Assembly (NCBI GenBank): GCA_029240815.1
Contig: JARDZO010000294.1
Coordinates: 1 to 6,751 of the forward strand
DNA from: Brevibacillus sp.
Lineage (GTDB): Bacteria; Bacillota; Bacilli; Brevibacillales; Brevibacillaceae
Direction: 5' to 3'
Length of the DNA: 6,751 nt
Part shown: positions 1 to 6,517 of the stretch, piece by piece
Position numbering within the stretch: the first letter of the stretch is position 1
How the letters are laid out: every line of letters starts with the position of its first letter
The notes under the pieces: generated by a model
Database searches by the model: none
Told to the model about the DNA's origin: nothing
What the model saw: the letters and a program-made list of their open reading frames with translations, nothing else
Translations under genes and position numbers: made by a program

Positions 1-2
1 AC

Positions 3-371
3 GAGCTGAGCAAGTTCGTCGCGAAGCCTACGACAGATATCGAAAAGCCTTCTCCTCATCTCTCAGGGGGTGCTGTCGATCTAACCATTTCAGGACCAAA
101 CGGCTGGCTGGAAATGGGAACCGATTTTGACGATTTTACCGAGCTGGCAATGACTCGTCACTTTGAAGAGCTCTCCTCACCGACCGAAAAAGAAATCGGG
201 ATCCGTAACAACCGCCGCCTGCTTTACCACTTAATGATCCAAGTGGGCTTCACCAACTATTCGCACGAGTGGTGGCACTACGAGTACGGCACTCGCTCCT
301 GGGCACGTCAAACAAATGGGCAACCAATCTACGGCGGGATTTTGTCCATGAACGAAAAAGTTGTTGAATAA
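3..371 (+). CDS. ddpX: D-Ala-D-Ala dipeptidase (VanX/DdpX family), C-terminal part
   Basis: The gene is cut by the left edge; 122 codons remain, ending at TAA 369-371. The family (peptidase M15D) is a zinc enzyme that splits D-alanyl-D-alanine into two D-alanines. The visible part carries the full zinc and catalytic set: SPHLSGGAVD at partial residues 17-26 matches SxHxxGxAxD (zinc ligands His19 and Asp26), and EWWHY at 89-93 gives the catalytic Glu89 and third zinc ligand His92. The His-x6-Asp and Glu-x2-His spacings equal those of VanX (H116/D123, E181/H184). The N-terminal part, with the substrate-contacting Arg, lies outside. No export signal can be judged. There is no vanH/vanA ligase in view and a dipeptide importer follows, so nutrient use or wall recycling is more likely than glycopeptide resistance. 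Family assignment is firm; physiological role is inferred. Confidence 0.9.
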   Translation, partial: ELSKFVAKPTTDIEKPSPHLSGGAVDLTISGPNGWLEMGTDFDDFTELAMTRHFEELSSPTEKEIGIRNNRRLLYHLMIQVGFTNYSHEWWHYEYGTRSWARQTNGQPIYGGILSMNEKVVE

Positions 372-435
372 CATCAATATTTGCAATATATTAAAAATTA
401 ATTAAATATATTATAGTACTTGGGGGTCGAATTCA
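372..435 (+). promoter_or_regulatory. AT-rich spacer, possible promoter/operator before ddpA
   Basis: This short gap is far more AT-rich than the flanking genes. The nonamer AATATATTA occurs twice, at 385-393 and 405-413, exactly 20 bases apart (about two helical turns), with the palindrome TTAATTAA between at 398-405. TATAGT at 412-417 and TATTAT at 409-414 are plausible -10 boxes; TTGCAA at 381-386 resembles a -35 box but sits too far upstream of them (22 or more bases), so no well-spaced promoter can be named. No GC-rich terminator hairpin is present, so read-through from ddpX is also possible. Confidence 0.35.
421..427 (+). promoter_or_regulatory. Ribosome binding site for the TTG start of ddpA
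   Basis: TGGGGGT lies 8 bases upstream of TTG 436-438 and is a variant of the AGGAGGT consensus. It supports the non-ATG start: the next in-frame ATG is codon 19, in the middle of the signal peptide, and no other usual start codon lies in frame between the upstream stop (403-405) and 436. Confidence 0.7.
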
Positions 436-2058
436 TTGAAGCGTCGATGGTCATCTCTCTTCACTTCTTCCCTGCTCGTCCTCTCCTTGATGGTTTCTGC
501 GTGCAGCAGCGCACCAGCGAACCAATCCCAAGGTGAGGCCAAGCCAGCGGAAAACAAACCTGCCGAAGCAGCGAAGCCAGCGTCATCAACAACGCCAGCT
601 GACACGCTGTTCGTAGGGATCACCGCCGATCAAGGCACACTGGATCCAGCTGTCACCTTTGACAACAGCGCATGGAAGATCACTTATCCTACCTATCAGC
701 GCCTGGTTGAATACGATGGCGGTACGACCGAAGTGAAGCCTGGTCTGGCAAAAGAATGGAAAGTAAGTGAGGATGGTCTTAACTGGACGTTCACACTCGC
801 GGAAGGCAACAAATTCTCGGACGGCACGCCAGTTACCGCCGAAGCTGTCAAATTCACTTTTGATCGCACTCTCAAAATCAAAAAAGGTCCTGCTGACGTC
901 TACAGCGTGATTAAAGAAGTAAAAGTAGACTCCCCGACCAGCGTCACTTTCGTTCTTTCGAAAAACTTCCCACCGTTCCTCTCCACCTTGGCAGCCAACT
1001 ATGGCGGTATCGTCAATCCTAAGGTCATGGAAAAGGAGCAAAGCGGTGATCTTGGCCAAAACTTCCTCGCGAACAACACCATGGGCAGCGGCCCTTATCA
1101 GCTCACCGAATGGAGAAAAGGCGAATACCTCAAGTTAACTCTCAACCCAAACTCCTCTGTGAAGCCTGCACTCCAAAACATCTTCTTTAAAATCATCCCA
1201 GATGCTACCGCACAACGCTTGCAGCTCGAACAAGGCGAGATCGACATCGCCGAAGGAATTCCAAACGAACAGCTCAAAGCACTCAAAGAACTGCCAAGCG
1301 TTGATGTCCTGCAAAAGCCTAGCCTATTTGTCGATTACATCTACGTGAATTCCACCAAAGGGAACCCGGCTCTGCAAAACCCGAAAGTACGCCAAGCTCT
1401 GAGCTACGCGATCGATTACGATGCCCTGACCGAGTCCATACAAGAAGGCTATGCTACACAAATGCGCGGTCCGATTCCAAACGGTCTGTGGGGATATGAC
1501 GAGTCCGCTCCGCAATACAAACGCGATGTAGAAAAGGCCAAAGCATTGCTGGCTGAAGCAGGTGCTTCCAACCTGTCGATCGATCTCTTGTACTCCGACA
1601 ACAAAGCATGGTGGGAAACAGAAGCACTGGCCTTGCAAGCTTTCTTCTCTGACATCGGCGTGAAGCTGAATCTGAAGAAAATCGCCTATGCCACCTCCCG
1701 CGAAATGATCGACAAAGGTGAATTTGATCTCGCGATGGGTGTATGGAGCCCTGACTTCGGTGATCCGTACATGTTCATGAACTACTGGTTTGATTCCGCC
1801 AACTTCGGCCTCGCCGGAAACCGTGCTTTCTACAAAAACGACAAAGTGGACGAGCTGGTACGCAAAGCTGCTTCCATCAACGACAAGGCTGAGCGTGAAA
1901 AACTGTACAAAGAAGCTCAACTGATCACCATCGATGAAGCTCCTTACCTCTATTTGTACCAAAAAGATTTCTTGCTCCCTGTCAGCAAGTCCGTGAAAGG
2001 CTTTGTTTACAACCCAATGCTAGAGGGGATTTACAACCTCGCAGAAATGTCCAAATAA
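436..2058 (+). CDS. ddpA: Dipeptide-type ABC transporter substrate-binding lipoprotein (SBP family 5)
   Basis: 540 residues, the usual length for the DppA/OppA/NikA class. The N-terminus is a lipoprotein signal: basic n-region (KRR), hydrophobic core at 8-20, lipobox VSAC at 20-23 with Cys23 as the expected lipidated residue, so the protein should be anchored on the outer face of the membrane. Residues 24-56 are a low-complexity Ala/Pro/Glu/Lys linker. The binding domain starts near 57 and has typical family-5 features: the TLDP element at 68-71, a YDGG turn followed by KPGLAKEW (101-108), the SDGTPVTAEAVKFTFDR stretch (128-144), GSGPYQL (217-223) and the WSPDFGDP loop (437-444... Trp437 region). 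Asp440 in that loop aligns by motif with the Asp that holds the peptide amino group in OppA/DppA, favouring a peptide over nickel; this is inference. It is followed after 25 bases by the permease genes. Specificity for D-Ala-D-Ala rests on synteny with ddpXABCDF only; the name is by analogy. Confidence 0.88.
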   Translation: MKRRWSSLFTSSLLVLSLMVSACSSAPANQSQGEAKPAENKPAEAAKPASSTTPADTLFVGITADQGTLDPAVTFDNSAWKITYPTYQRLVEYDGGTTEVKPGLAKEWKVSEDGLNWTFTLAEGNKFSDGTPVTAEAVKFTFDRTLKIKKGPADVYSVIKEVKVDSPTSVTFVLSKNFPPFLSTLAANYGGIVNPKVMEKEQSGDLGQNFLANNTMGSGPYQLTEWRKGEYLKLTLNPNSSVKPALQNIFFKIIPDATAQRLQLEQGEIDIAEGIPNEQLKALKELPSVDVLQKPSLFVDYIYVNSTKGNPALQNPKVRQALSYAIDYDALTESIQEGYATQMRGPIPNGLWGYDESAPQYKRDVEKAKALLAEAGASNLSIDLLYSDNKAWWETEALALQAFFSDIGVKLNLKKIAYATSREMIDKGEFDLAMGVWSPDFGDPYMFMNYWFDSANFGLAGNRAFYKNDKVDELVRKAASINDKAEREKLYKEAQLITIDEAPYLYLYQKDFLLPVSKSVKGFVYNPMLEGIYNLAEMSK

Positions 2059-2083
2059 AGCCGTTTGAAGGAGTGTTTTCCTC

Positions 2084-3088
2084 ATGAGACAAATCATCAC
2101 CAAACGCCTTTCCATGCTCGTGCTGGTACTCCTGGGTGTGACGCTCATCACGTTTTTCCTCTCACACGTCATCCCCGGTGACCCTGCTCGAATGATGGTA
2201 GGGCAACGCGCCAGTGAGGAAACGCTGCAGGAAGTCCGCCGTCAATTGGGCCTAGACCAACCGGTCTGGGTCCAATATTTTACCTACATGCAAGGACTTC
2301 TCGCAGGTGACTTTGGCAACTCGATCCGCACACAGCAGCCCGTTGTCGACGATCTGATCAAATTTTTCCCCGCTACGCTGGAGCTTGCCTTGACCGCTTT
2401 TATCATCGCGATCGTCATCGGCATTCCGATCGGTATCTTGTCCGCCGTTAAAAAAGATACAGGCTGGGATCACGCCGGACGCTTCTTTTCCATCGCCGGT
2501 ATTTCTACCCCCGTGTTTTGGAGCGGTCTGATCGGTATATTGGTCTTTTACAAGTTTTTTGATCTGCTGCCTTCGAGCGGCCGGATGGATTTGACTGTTA
2601 CACCTCCTCCTACGATTACCGGACTGTATCTATTTGACAGCCTCGTAACGGGAAACTGGACTGCCTTTGGCAACAGTCTCTGGCATCTGGCGTTGCCTGC
2701 CTGCACGCTGGCTTTTGCTCAACTGGCGATCGTTACCCGTCAAGTACGTGCAAGTATGCTTGAAGTTCTTGGCCAAGAATACATTCGGACGGCCCTCGCC
2801 AACGGCATTCACGGTCCTGTCCTGCTTTTCCGCTACGCCTTGCGCAATGCATTGATCCCTACCATTACCGTCGTCGGCCTCTCATTTGGTTCCCTGTTAG
2901 GCGGCGCAGTCGTGACTGAAACCATCTTCAGCTGGCCCGGGATGGGTAAATACGTCGTCGAATCGATCGCGTTTCTCGACTTCCCGGCGATCATGGGCTT
3001 TACATTTGTCATTTCCTTCGGGTATGTGATCATCAACCTGCTTGTTGACCTCACCTATTACGTACTCGATCCACAAATCAAGGAATAG
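2084..3088 (+). CDS. ddpB: Dipeptide ABC transporter permease, DppB/DdpB type
   Basis: 334 residues, normal for the first permease of this importer class, which forms the membrane channel together with the next gene product. About six hydrophobic segments can be read, near residues 9-30, 97-120, 135-157, 200-220, 256-280 and 302-325. The N-terminal region shows the family sequence FFLSHVIPGDPARMMVG (24-40) and LGLDQPVWVQY (55-65). The cytoplasmic EAA loop that docks on the ATPase spans about 223-259 (RASMLEVLGQEYIRTALANG, then RYALRNALIP). The TETIFSWPGMGKY motif at 278-290 and the VDLTYYVLDPQI ending (321-332) are also characteristic. AAGGAG at 2068-2073 lies 10 bases before the ATG. The gene sits 25 bases after ddpA and 14 before ddpC, so it is co-transcribed. 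Substrate cannot be told from the permease; the symbol follows gene order. Confidence 0.9.
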   Translation: MRQIITKRLSMLVLVLLGVTLITFFLSHVIPGDPARMMVGQRASEETLQEVRRQLGLDQPVWVQYFTYMQGLLAGDFGNSIRTQQPVVDDLIKFFPATLELALTAFIIAIVIGIPIGILSAVKKDTGWDHAGRFFSIAGISTPVFWSGLIGILVFYKFFDLLPSSGRMDLTVTPPPTITGLYLFDSLVTGNWTAFGNSLWHLALPACTLAFAQLAIVTRQVRASMLEVLGQEYIRTALANGIHGPVLLFRYALRNALIPTITVVGLSFGSLLGGAVVTETIFSWPGMGKYVVESIAFLDFPAIMGFTFVISFGYVIINLLVDLTYYVLDPQIKE

Positions 3089-3102
3089 AAAGGGGATTTC
3101 CG

Positions 3103-3990
3103 ATGTCTGGCATGACTGCGAAAACAGAAAGCATTTCGGCAATGGCAACCACGAAGACGGTCAACCCCTTTTGGTATAAAATTCGCAGAAATCCACTGAC
3201 GCTGTTTGGTCTGTTCCTGCTCCTGCTCATCCTGCTCGCTTCGATCTTCGCTCCGCTCATCAGCTCGTATGATCCGACCAAGATCAACATCGCCCAGCGG
3301 TTTGGTCCTCCAAGCAGCGAGCATTGGTTTGGCACAGACGAAGTCGGCCGAGATATCTTCACACGAATTCTGTACGGCGCACGTCTCTCCCTCGGAGTGG
3401 GTGTTGCCGTCGTATTCGGAGCAGGTCTGATCGGTACGGTGATTGGAGCGGTCTCCGGTTATTTCGGCGGCAAGCTGGATCAGGTCATCATGCGACTCAT
3501 GGATATTGTGCTCGCGTTTCCCTCTCTCGTCCTGGCCATGGCGGTAGCTGCCACACTCGGTCCCAACCTGCAAAACGCCATGCTGGCCATTGCCATCATC
3601 AAAATTCCTGTCTATGTCCGTCTGGCGCGTGCCGAAACGCTCGCCCTGCGGGAAAAGCTGTTTGTCAAAGCTGCTGTCACTTTTGGAATCAAGCCATGGC
3701 GCATTATCGCCCGTCATATCATTCCTAACGCTCTCTCCCCTGTCGTCATCCAGGTCACACTGGATATTGGCGACGCGATTCTGCTCGTCGCTACACTGGG
3801 CTTCCTCGGATTGGGAGCACAACCGCCAACACCTGAGTGGGGCGCGATGATCAGCATTGGTTGGAAGTACTTGTTGGACTACTGGTGGTACCCAACTTTT
3901 CCTGGGCTTGCGTTGTTTTTGGCTTCCTGCGGCTTTAATCTGATCGGCGACGGAATCCGAGATATTCTCGATCCAAAGGCCAACCGGTGA
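3103..3990 (+). CDS. ddpC: Dipeptide ABC transporter permease, DppC/DdpC type
   Basis: 295 residues, normal for the second permease. A cytoplasmic N-terminal stretch of about 33 residues leads to the OppC_N-type first membrane segment (34-54, ending in ASIFAPLISSYDP). The conserved periplasm-side element HWFGTDEVGRDIFTRILYGAR (74-94) follows, then about five more hydrophobic segments. The EAA loop is at about 178-213 (ETLALREKLFVKAAVTFG, then RHIIPNALSP). The C-terminal LIGDGIRDILDPK (280-292) is the standard end of this family. AAAGGGGA at 3089-3096 is 6 bases before the ATG; a second Met at codon 4 cannot be excluded as the start. It should pair with the ddpB product as a heterodimeric channel. 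A long open frame on the opposite strand over this gene is only a shadow. Confidence 0.9.
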   Translation: MSGMTAKTESISAMATTKTVNPFWYKIRRNPLTLFGLFLLLLILLASIFAPLISSYDPTKINIAQRFGPPSSEHWFGTDEVGRDIFTRILYGARLSLGVGVAVVFGAGLIGTVIGAVSGYFGGKLDQVIMRLMDIVLAFPSLVLAMAVAATLGPNLQNAMLAIAIIKIPVYVRLARAETLALREKLFVKAAVTFGIKPWRIIARHIIPNALSPVVIQVTLDIGDAILLVATLGFLGLGAQPPTPEWGAMISIGWKYLLDYWWYPTFPGLALFLASCGFNLIGDGIRDILDPKANR

Positions 3991-4009
3991 ATGAAGGGAG
4001 TAATGGCAG

Positions 4010-4981
4010 ATGCTGCTGGAAATCAAGGAACTAACCGTAGAGTTTTCATCCATGCAAGACAAGGTCAGAGCGTTGCAAAATGTCTCCATATCCATTGATC
4101 AGGGAGAAATCGTCGGGATCGTCGGAGAATCGGGCTCCGGCAAATCTGTGACCGCCCTGACCATTTTAGGACTGCTAGAGAAGAATGCGTCCATTCCTGC
4201 AGGTTCCATCACCTACAAAGGAAGAAACATCCTTTCCCTCGATAAAAAACAATTACAAGCACTGCGCGGAAAAGAAATCGGCATGGTCTTTCAGGAGCCG
4301 ATGACAGCCCTGCACCCTACCATGCGCATCGGAGACCAGCTCGCGGAGGTGATCCATCGCCACCGCAAAATCTCCTATCGAGAGGCTTATCAGCAAGCCA
4401 TCGTCAGCCTCGCTGAAGTACAGATCAATGACCCGGAGCTAGTCGCTCGCAAATATCCGTTTGAGCTGAGCGGCGGGATGCGGCAACGAGTCGTAATCGC
4501 ACTCGCGATGTCAGCACCGCCTGATCTGTTAATCGCTGACGAGCCTACCACGGCGCTGGACGTAACCATTCAGCACGAGATTCTCAAGCTCATGCAGGAT
4601 CTCGCAGCAAAGCGCGGCACTTCGATCATGCTGATCACCCACGATCTCGGGGTCGTAGCGCAGGTTTGCCGACGAGTCGTGGTCATGTACGCCGGTGAAG
4701 TCGTGGAGACTGGTACGACAGAAGAAGTTTTGCGCCAGCCAAATCACCCGTATACCAGAGCACTGATCGGCGCACTTCCGGATCTGGCGGAGCCTGACCA
4801 GCCACTTTCGGCTATTCCAGGAGAGTCACCCGACCTGCGCAATCGCCCACGCGGATGCGTCTTTGCTTCTCGCTGTACGGAATCGCTGCCCATTTGTCTG
4901 GAGGAACCTCCTGTGCTGGAGCAAGCGTTTATCGGAGCAAGTACACATCAAGTGGCGTGCTGGAGGAGGGAAGCGGAATGA
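4010..4981 (+). CDS. ddpD: Dipeptide ABC transporter ATP-binding protein, DppD/DdpD type
   Basis: 323 residues, standard for DppD. The nucleotide-binding domain is complete: Walker A GESGSGKS (39-46), Q-loop Gln95 in VFQEP, signature LSGGMRQR (153-160), Walker B LLIADEPT with Glu178, and switch His211. The C-terminal oligopeptide-transporter extension (oligo_HPY) starts near 247 with [13 protein letters not shown] and contains four cysteines, Cys283, Cys289, Cys296 and Cys317. This matches the cysteine set reported to bind an iron-sulfur cluster in bacterial DppD-type ATPases; cluster binding here is inferred from the motif. GAAGGGAG at 3993-4000 is 9 bases before the ATG; an earlier ATG at 4003 is out of frame. 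The stop overlaps the start of the next gene in ATGA (4978-4981), so translation of the two ATPases is coupled. Confidence 0.92.
   Translation: MLLEIKELTVEFSSMQDKVRALQNVSISIDQGEIVGIVGESGSGKSVTALTILGLLEKNASIPAGSITYKGRNILSLDKKQLQALRGKEIGMVFQEPMTALHPTMRIGDQLAEVIHRHRKISYREAYQQAIVSLAEVQINDPELVARKYPFELSGGMRQRVVIALAMSAPPDLLIADEPTTALDVTIQHEILKLMQDLAAKRGTSIMLITHDLGVVAQVCRRVVVMYAGEVVETGTTEEVLRQPNHPYTRALIGALPDLAEPDQPLSAIPGESPDLRNRPRGCVFASRCTESLPICLEEPPVLEQAFIGASTHQVACWRREAE
4962..4970 (+). promoter_or_regulatory. Ribosome binding site that fixes the ddpF start
   Basis: GGAGGAGGG ends 7 bases before ATG 4978. The open frame itself extends upstream to an ATG at 4855, but the extra 41 residues lie inside ddpD, have no family similarity and no such site, whereas the ATPase domain begins right after Met 4978. 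Confidence 0.85.
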
Positions 4982-5814
4982 ATCCGTTGCTACAAGTATC
5001 TGGGCTCGGCAAGGAATACCGGAAAGGCACTCAAAGCTTTCATGCTGTTTCCCAAGTCGATTTTTCCATCTCGCGGGGCGAAACATTCGGCCTAATCGGA
5101 GAGTCTGGCTCGGGAAAGAGTACGATCGGCAAGATGATCACAGGGCTGGAGCACCCGACAAGCGGCACCATCCTGTACGAAGGTACGACTCTTTGGACAG
5201 GTCACAAATTCAATCGATTGAAGCCAGGGGAAATGCAGATCGTTTTTCAAGATCCCCAATCTTCACTCGATCCCCGCATGCGTGTACAGTCCATCATTAT
5301 GGAACCATTACAAGCTCTGCCGGCTACCGAGAGAAAAGCCAAGGGAACAACAGAAAAGCTGCACGCTCTGATTACACGCGTCGGGTTGAAAGTCGAACAT
5401 CTGGGTCGCTTCCCTCATGAATTCAGCGGCGGACAGCGTCAGCGGATCGCCATCGCCCGGGCATTGATCACCGATCCTGCCTTTGTCGTTCTCGACGAGC
5501 CGACCTCTGCTCTAGACGTCTCGGTACAGGCCCATGTGCTGAATCTTTTGCAAGAGCTGAAGCGCGAGCGAAATCTTACGTATTTGTTCATCTCTCACAA
5601 CATGTCTGTCATCCGCTACATGTGTGATCGCATGGGTGTCATGCAAAAGGGCCGCATCGTCGAAACCGGATCAGTGACAGACATTTTCACCAACCCGCAG
5701 GACACTTACACACAAACCTTGCTGTCCTCCCTACCTAGTCTCCATGCAAAGAAGGTTGATAATGAATGTTTAACGGAGCAGAGCTACGAGAAATCCGCAA
5801 ACAAAAGCAGCTGA
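4978..5814 (+). CDS. ddpF: Dipeptide ABC transporter ATP-binding protein, DppF/DdpF type, short C-terminus
   Basis: 278 residues from the ATG that overlaps the ddpD stop. The ATPase core is intact: Walker A GESGSGKS (41-48), Q-loop Gln91 in VFQDPQSSLDPRM, signature FSGGQRQR (149-156), Walker B FVVLDEPTSALD (169-180, Glu174) and switch His207. It should form the heterodimeric motor with DdpD. The protein is shorter than usual DppF (roughly 320-330 residues): it stops soon after YTQTLLSSLPSL (244-255), where the oligo_HPY extension normally begins, and so lacks that cysteine-containing segment. NikE-like partners are also this short, so function need not be lost. The last 16 or so codons overlap the next gene in another frame, and that tail (DNECLTEQSYEKSANKSS) shows no family similarity. 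Confidence 0.9.
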   Translation: MNPLLQVSGLGKEYRKGTQSFHAVSQVDFSISRGETFGLIGESGSGKSTIGKMITGLEHPTSGTILYEGTTLWTGHKFNRLKPGEMQIVFQDPQSSLDPRMRVQSIIMEPLQALPATERKAKGTTEKLHALITRVGLKVEHLGRFPHEFSGGQRQRIAIARALITDPAFVVLDEPTSALDVSVQAHVLNLLQELKRERNLTYLFISHNMSVIRYMCDRMGVMQKGRIVETGSVTDIFTNPQDTYTQTLLSSLPSLHAKKVDNECLTEQSYEKSANKSS

Positions 5815-6296
5815 CCCTACAAAATCTCGCCGATAAAACCGGCTTGAGTATGAGCTTGTTATCACAGATCGAACGCGGACTGGTGGACCCCACTGTGGGC
5901 ACCTTCTGGAAAATCTGTTCCGCTCTGGATGTACCGATCAACCATTTCTTCCGTGTAAAGGATGACCATGAGCCCGTTATTCGCAAAGGCCTGCACAAGA
6001 TTATCCAGCTGAAAAATACGATGACCAAATACCATGTGCTCACCCCTCTGCAGGAGGGCAAAATCGAGTTTTTACTGATTGAGATCGAGCCGGGAGAAAT
6101 GCTGGAGCAAGAGCAAATCTCCCATTCCGGAGAAGAGTGCGGATACATTTTGCGGGGCGAATTAAAAGTGTTGCTGGCCGATCGGGAATATCATCTGTAT
6201 GAAGGGGATAGCATCGGTTTCAACAGCTCCTCCCCCCATCGTTTTATCAATCCCGGAAAGTCGGTCTCGCTGGCTGTTTGGGCGCGGGCAACATAG
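5766..6296 (+). CDS. XRE-family helix-turn-helix regulator with C-terminal cupin domain
   Basis: 176 residues. The N-terminal HTH_3/XRE domain covers about 5-60; LTLQNLADKTGLSMSLLSQIERG (16-38) is the helix-turn-helix with the typical Q-x3-A and S-x-IERG residues. The C-terminal cupin_2 domain covers about 103-173: HSGEECGYILRGE (120-132) is motif 1 with His120 and Glu124, and SPHRFINPG (156-164) within EGDSIGFNSSSPH is motif 2 with His158. Such proteins are soluble one-component regulators in which the cupin senses a small molecule or metal. The start ATG at 5766 lies 49 bases inside ddpF, preceded by AAGAAGGTTGAT (5749-5760), so it is translated from the operon message. Position suggests it controls the ddp genes, perhaps including itself; whether it represses or activates, and its ligand, cannot be read. 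A nearby ATG at 5762 gives only three codons. Confidence 0.9.
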   Translation: MFNGAELREIRKQKQLTLQNLADKTGLSMSLLSQIERGLVDPTVGTFWKICSALDVPINHFFRVKDDHEPVIRKGLHKIIQLKNTMTKYHVLTPLQEGKIEFLLIEIEPGEMLEQEQISHSGEECGYILRGELKVLLADREYHLYEGDSIGFNSSSPHRFINPGKSVSLAVWARAT

Positions 6297-6345
6297 ACAT
6301 AGCGTCGGACGGAACATCGTGATGCATGTCCCTCTCCCCTGATTC

Positions 6346-6387
6346 AAAGGCTTTTGCTTTTGGGAACTTCCAAAGGTAAAAGCCTTT
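6346..6387 (+). terminator. Rho-independent terminator after the regulator gene
   Basis: Bases 6346-6363 pair with 6370-6387 in an uninterrupted 18-bp stem (two G-U pairs) closed by the loop GAACTT. The outer ten pairs, AAAGGCTTTT with AAAAGCCTTT, are perfect. The right arm ends in a TTTT run (6385-6388), short but typical where the A-run of the left arm pairs with the T-run. It begins 49 bases after the regulator stop and separates the operon from the promoter of the next gene. Confidence 0.88.
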
Positions 6388-6423
6388 TCCATTCCCTAAA
6401 TCATCTAACCTCTAAAATAACAA

Positions 6424-6452
6424 TTTACAGGTTAGTATCAGTCTGGTATGAT
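6424..6452 (+). promoter_or_regulatory. Sigma-A-type promoter for the downstream hydrolase gene
   Basis: TTTACA (6424-6429) and TATGAT (6447-6452) are each one base from consensus and are separated by exactly 17 bases. Transcription would start near 6459, giving a leader of about 59 bases to the ATG at 6518. The site follows the terminator directly, as expected for a new unit. Confidence 0.82.
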
Positions 6453-6487
6453 CACCTTAACAAACCACTGATACTAATTCATACCAG
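6432..6487. promoter_or_regulatory. Operator-like array of four CTGRTAY half-sites over the promoter
   Basis: Four copies of the heptamer CTGRTAY lie at 6435-6441 (inverted, GTATCAG), 6443-6449 (CTGGTAT), 6468-6474 (CTGATAC) and 6481-6487 (inverted, ATACCAG). The left pair is divergent with a 1-base gap and covers the spacer and -10 box; the right pair is convergent with a 6-base gap and lies just after the predicted start. Longer matches also exist: 6432-6442 (TTAGTATCAGT) is the exact reverse complement of 6467-6477, and 6443-6451 (CTGGTATGA) of 6479-6487. This layout fits binding by one or two repressor dimers. The protein that binds is not identifiable here. Confidence 0.65.
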
Positions 6488-6517
6488 TTAGAAGCATTTT
6501 GAGGAGGATGACCAGGA

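Noticed and set aside
3..371. Vancomycin resistance cluster
   Set aside because: Only the dipeptidase type is shared; no D-Ala-D-Lac ligase or lactate dehydrogenase lies downstream, and the neighbour is a dipeptide importer. Genes further upstream cannot be seen.
3058..4095. Long open frame of 345 codons on the minus strand over ddpC
   Set aside because: It is antisense to a clear permease, has a charged, low-complexity translation without recognisable domains, and arises from codon bias of the real gene.
4855..4977. Extended N-terminus for ddpF from an ATG at 4855
   Set aside because: The added residues overlap ddpD coding sequence, resemble no ATPase N-terminus and lack a ribosome binding site, while GGAGGAGGG precedes ATG 4978.
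436..5814. Nickel (nikABCDE) or glutathione importer
   Set aside because: These share the family, but the upstream D-Ala-D-Ala dipeptidase, the X-A-B-C-D-F order and the Asp-bearing WSPDFGDP loop of the binding protein point to a dipeptide substrate.
6311..6332. Small hairpin with ACAT/ATGT arms just after the regulator stop
   Set aside because: Arms are short with a bulge and there is no T-run; the 18-bp stem at 6346-6387 is the real terminator.
6432..6487. RNA pseudoknot or riboswitch formed by the interleaved inverted repeats
   Set aside because: The left halves of both repeats lie upstream of the predicted transcription start near 6459, so the RNA would not contain them; a DNA operator explains the symmetry better.
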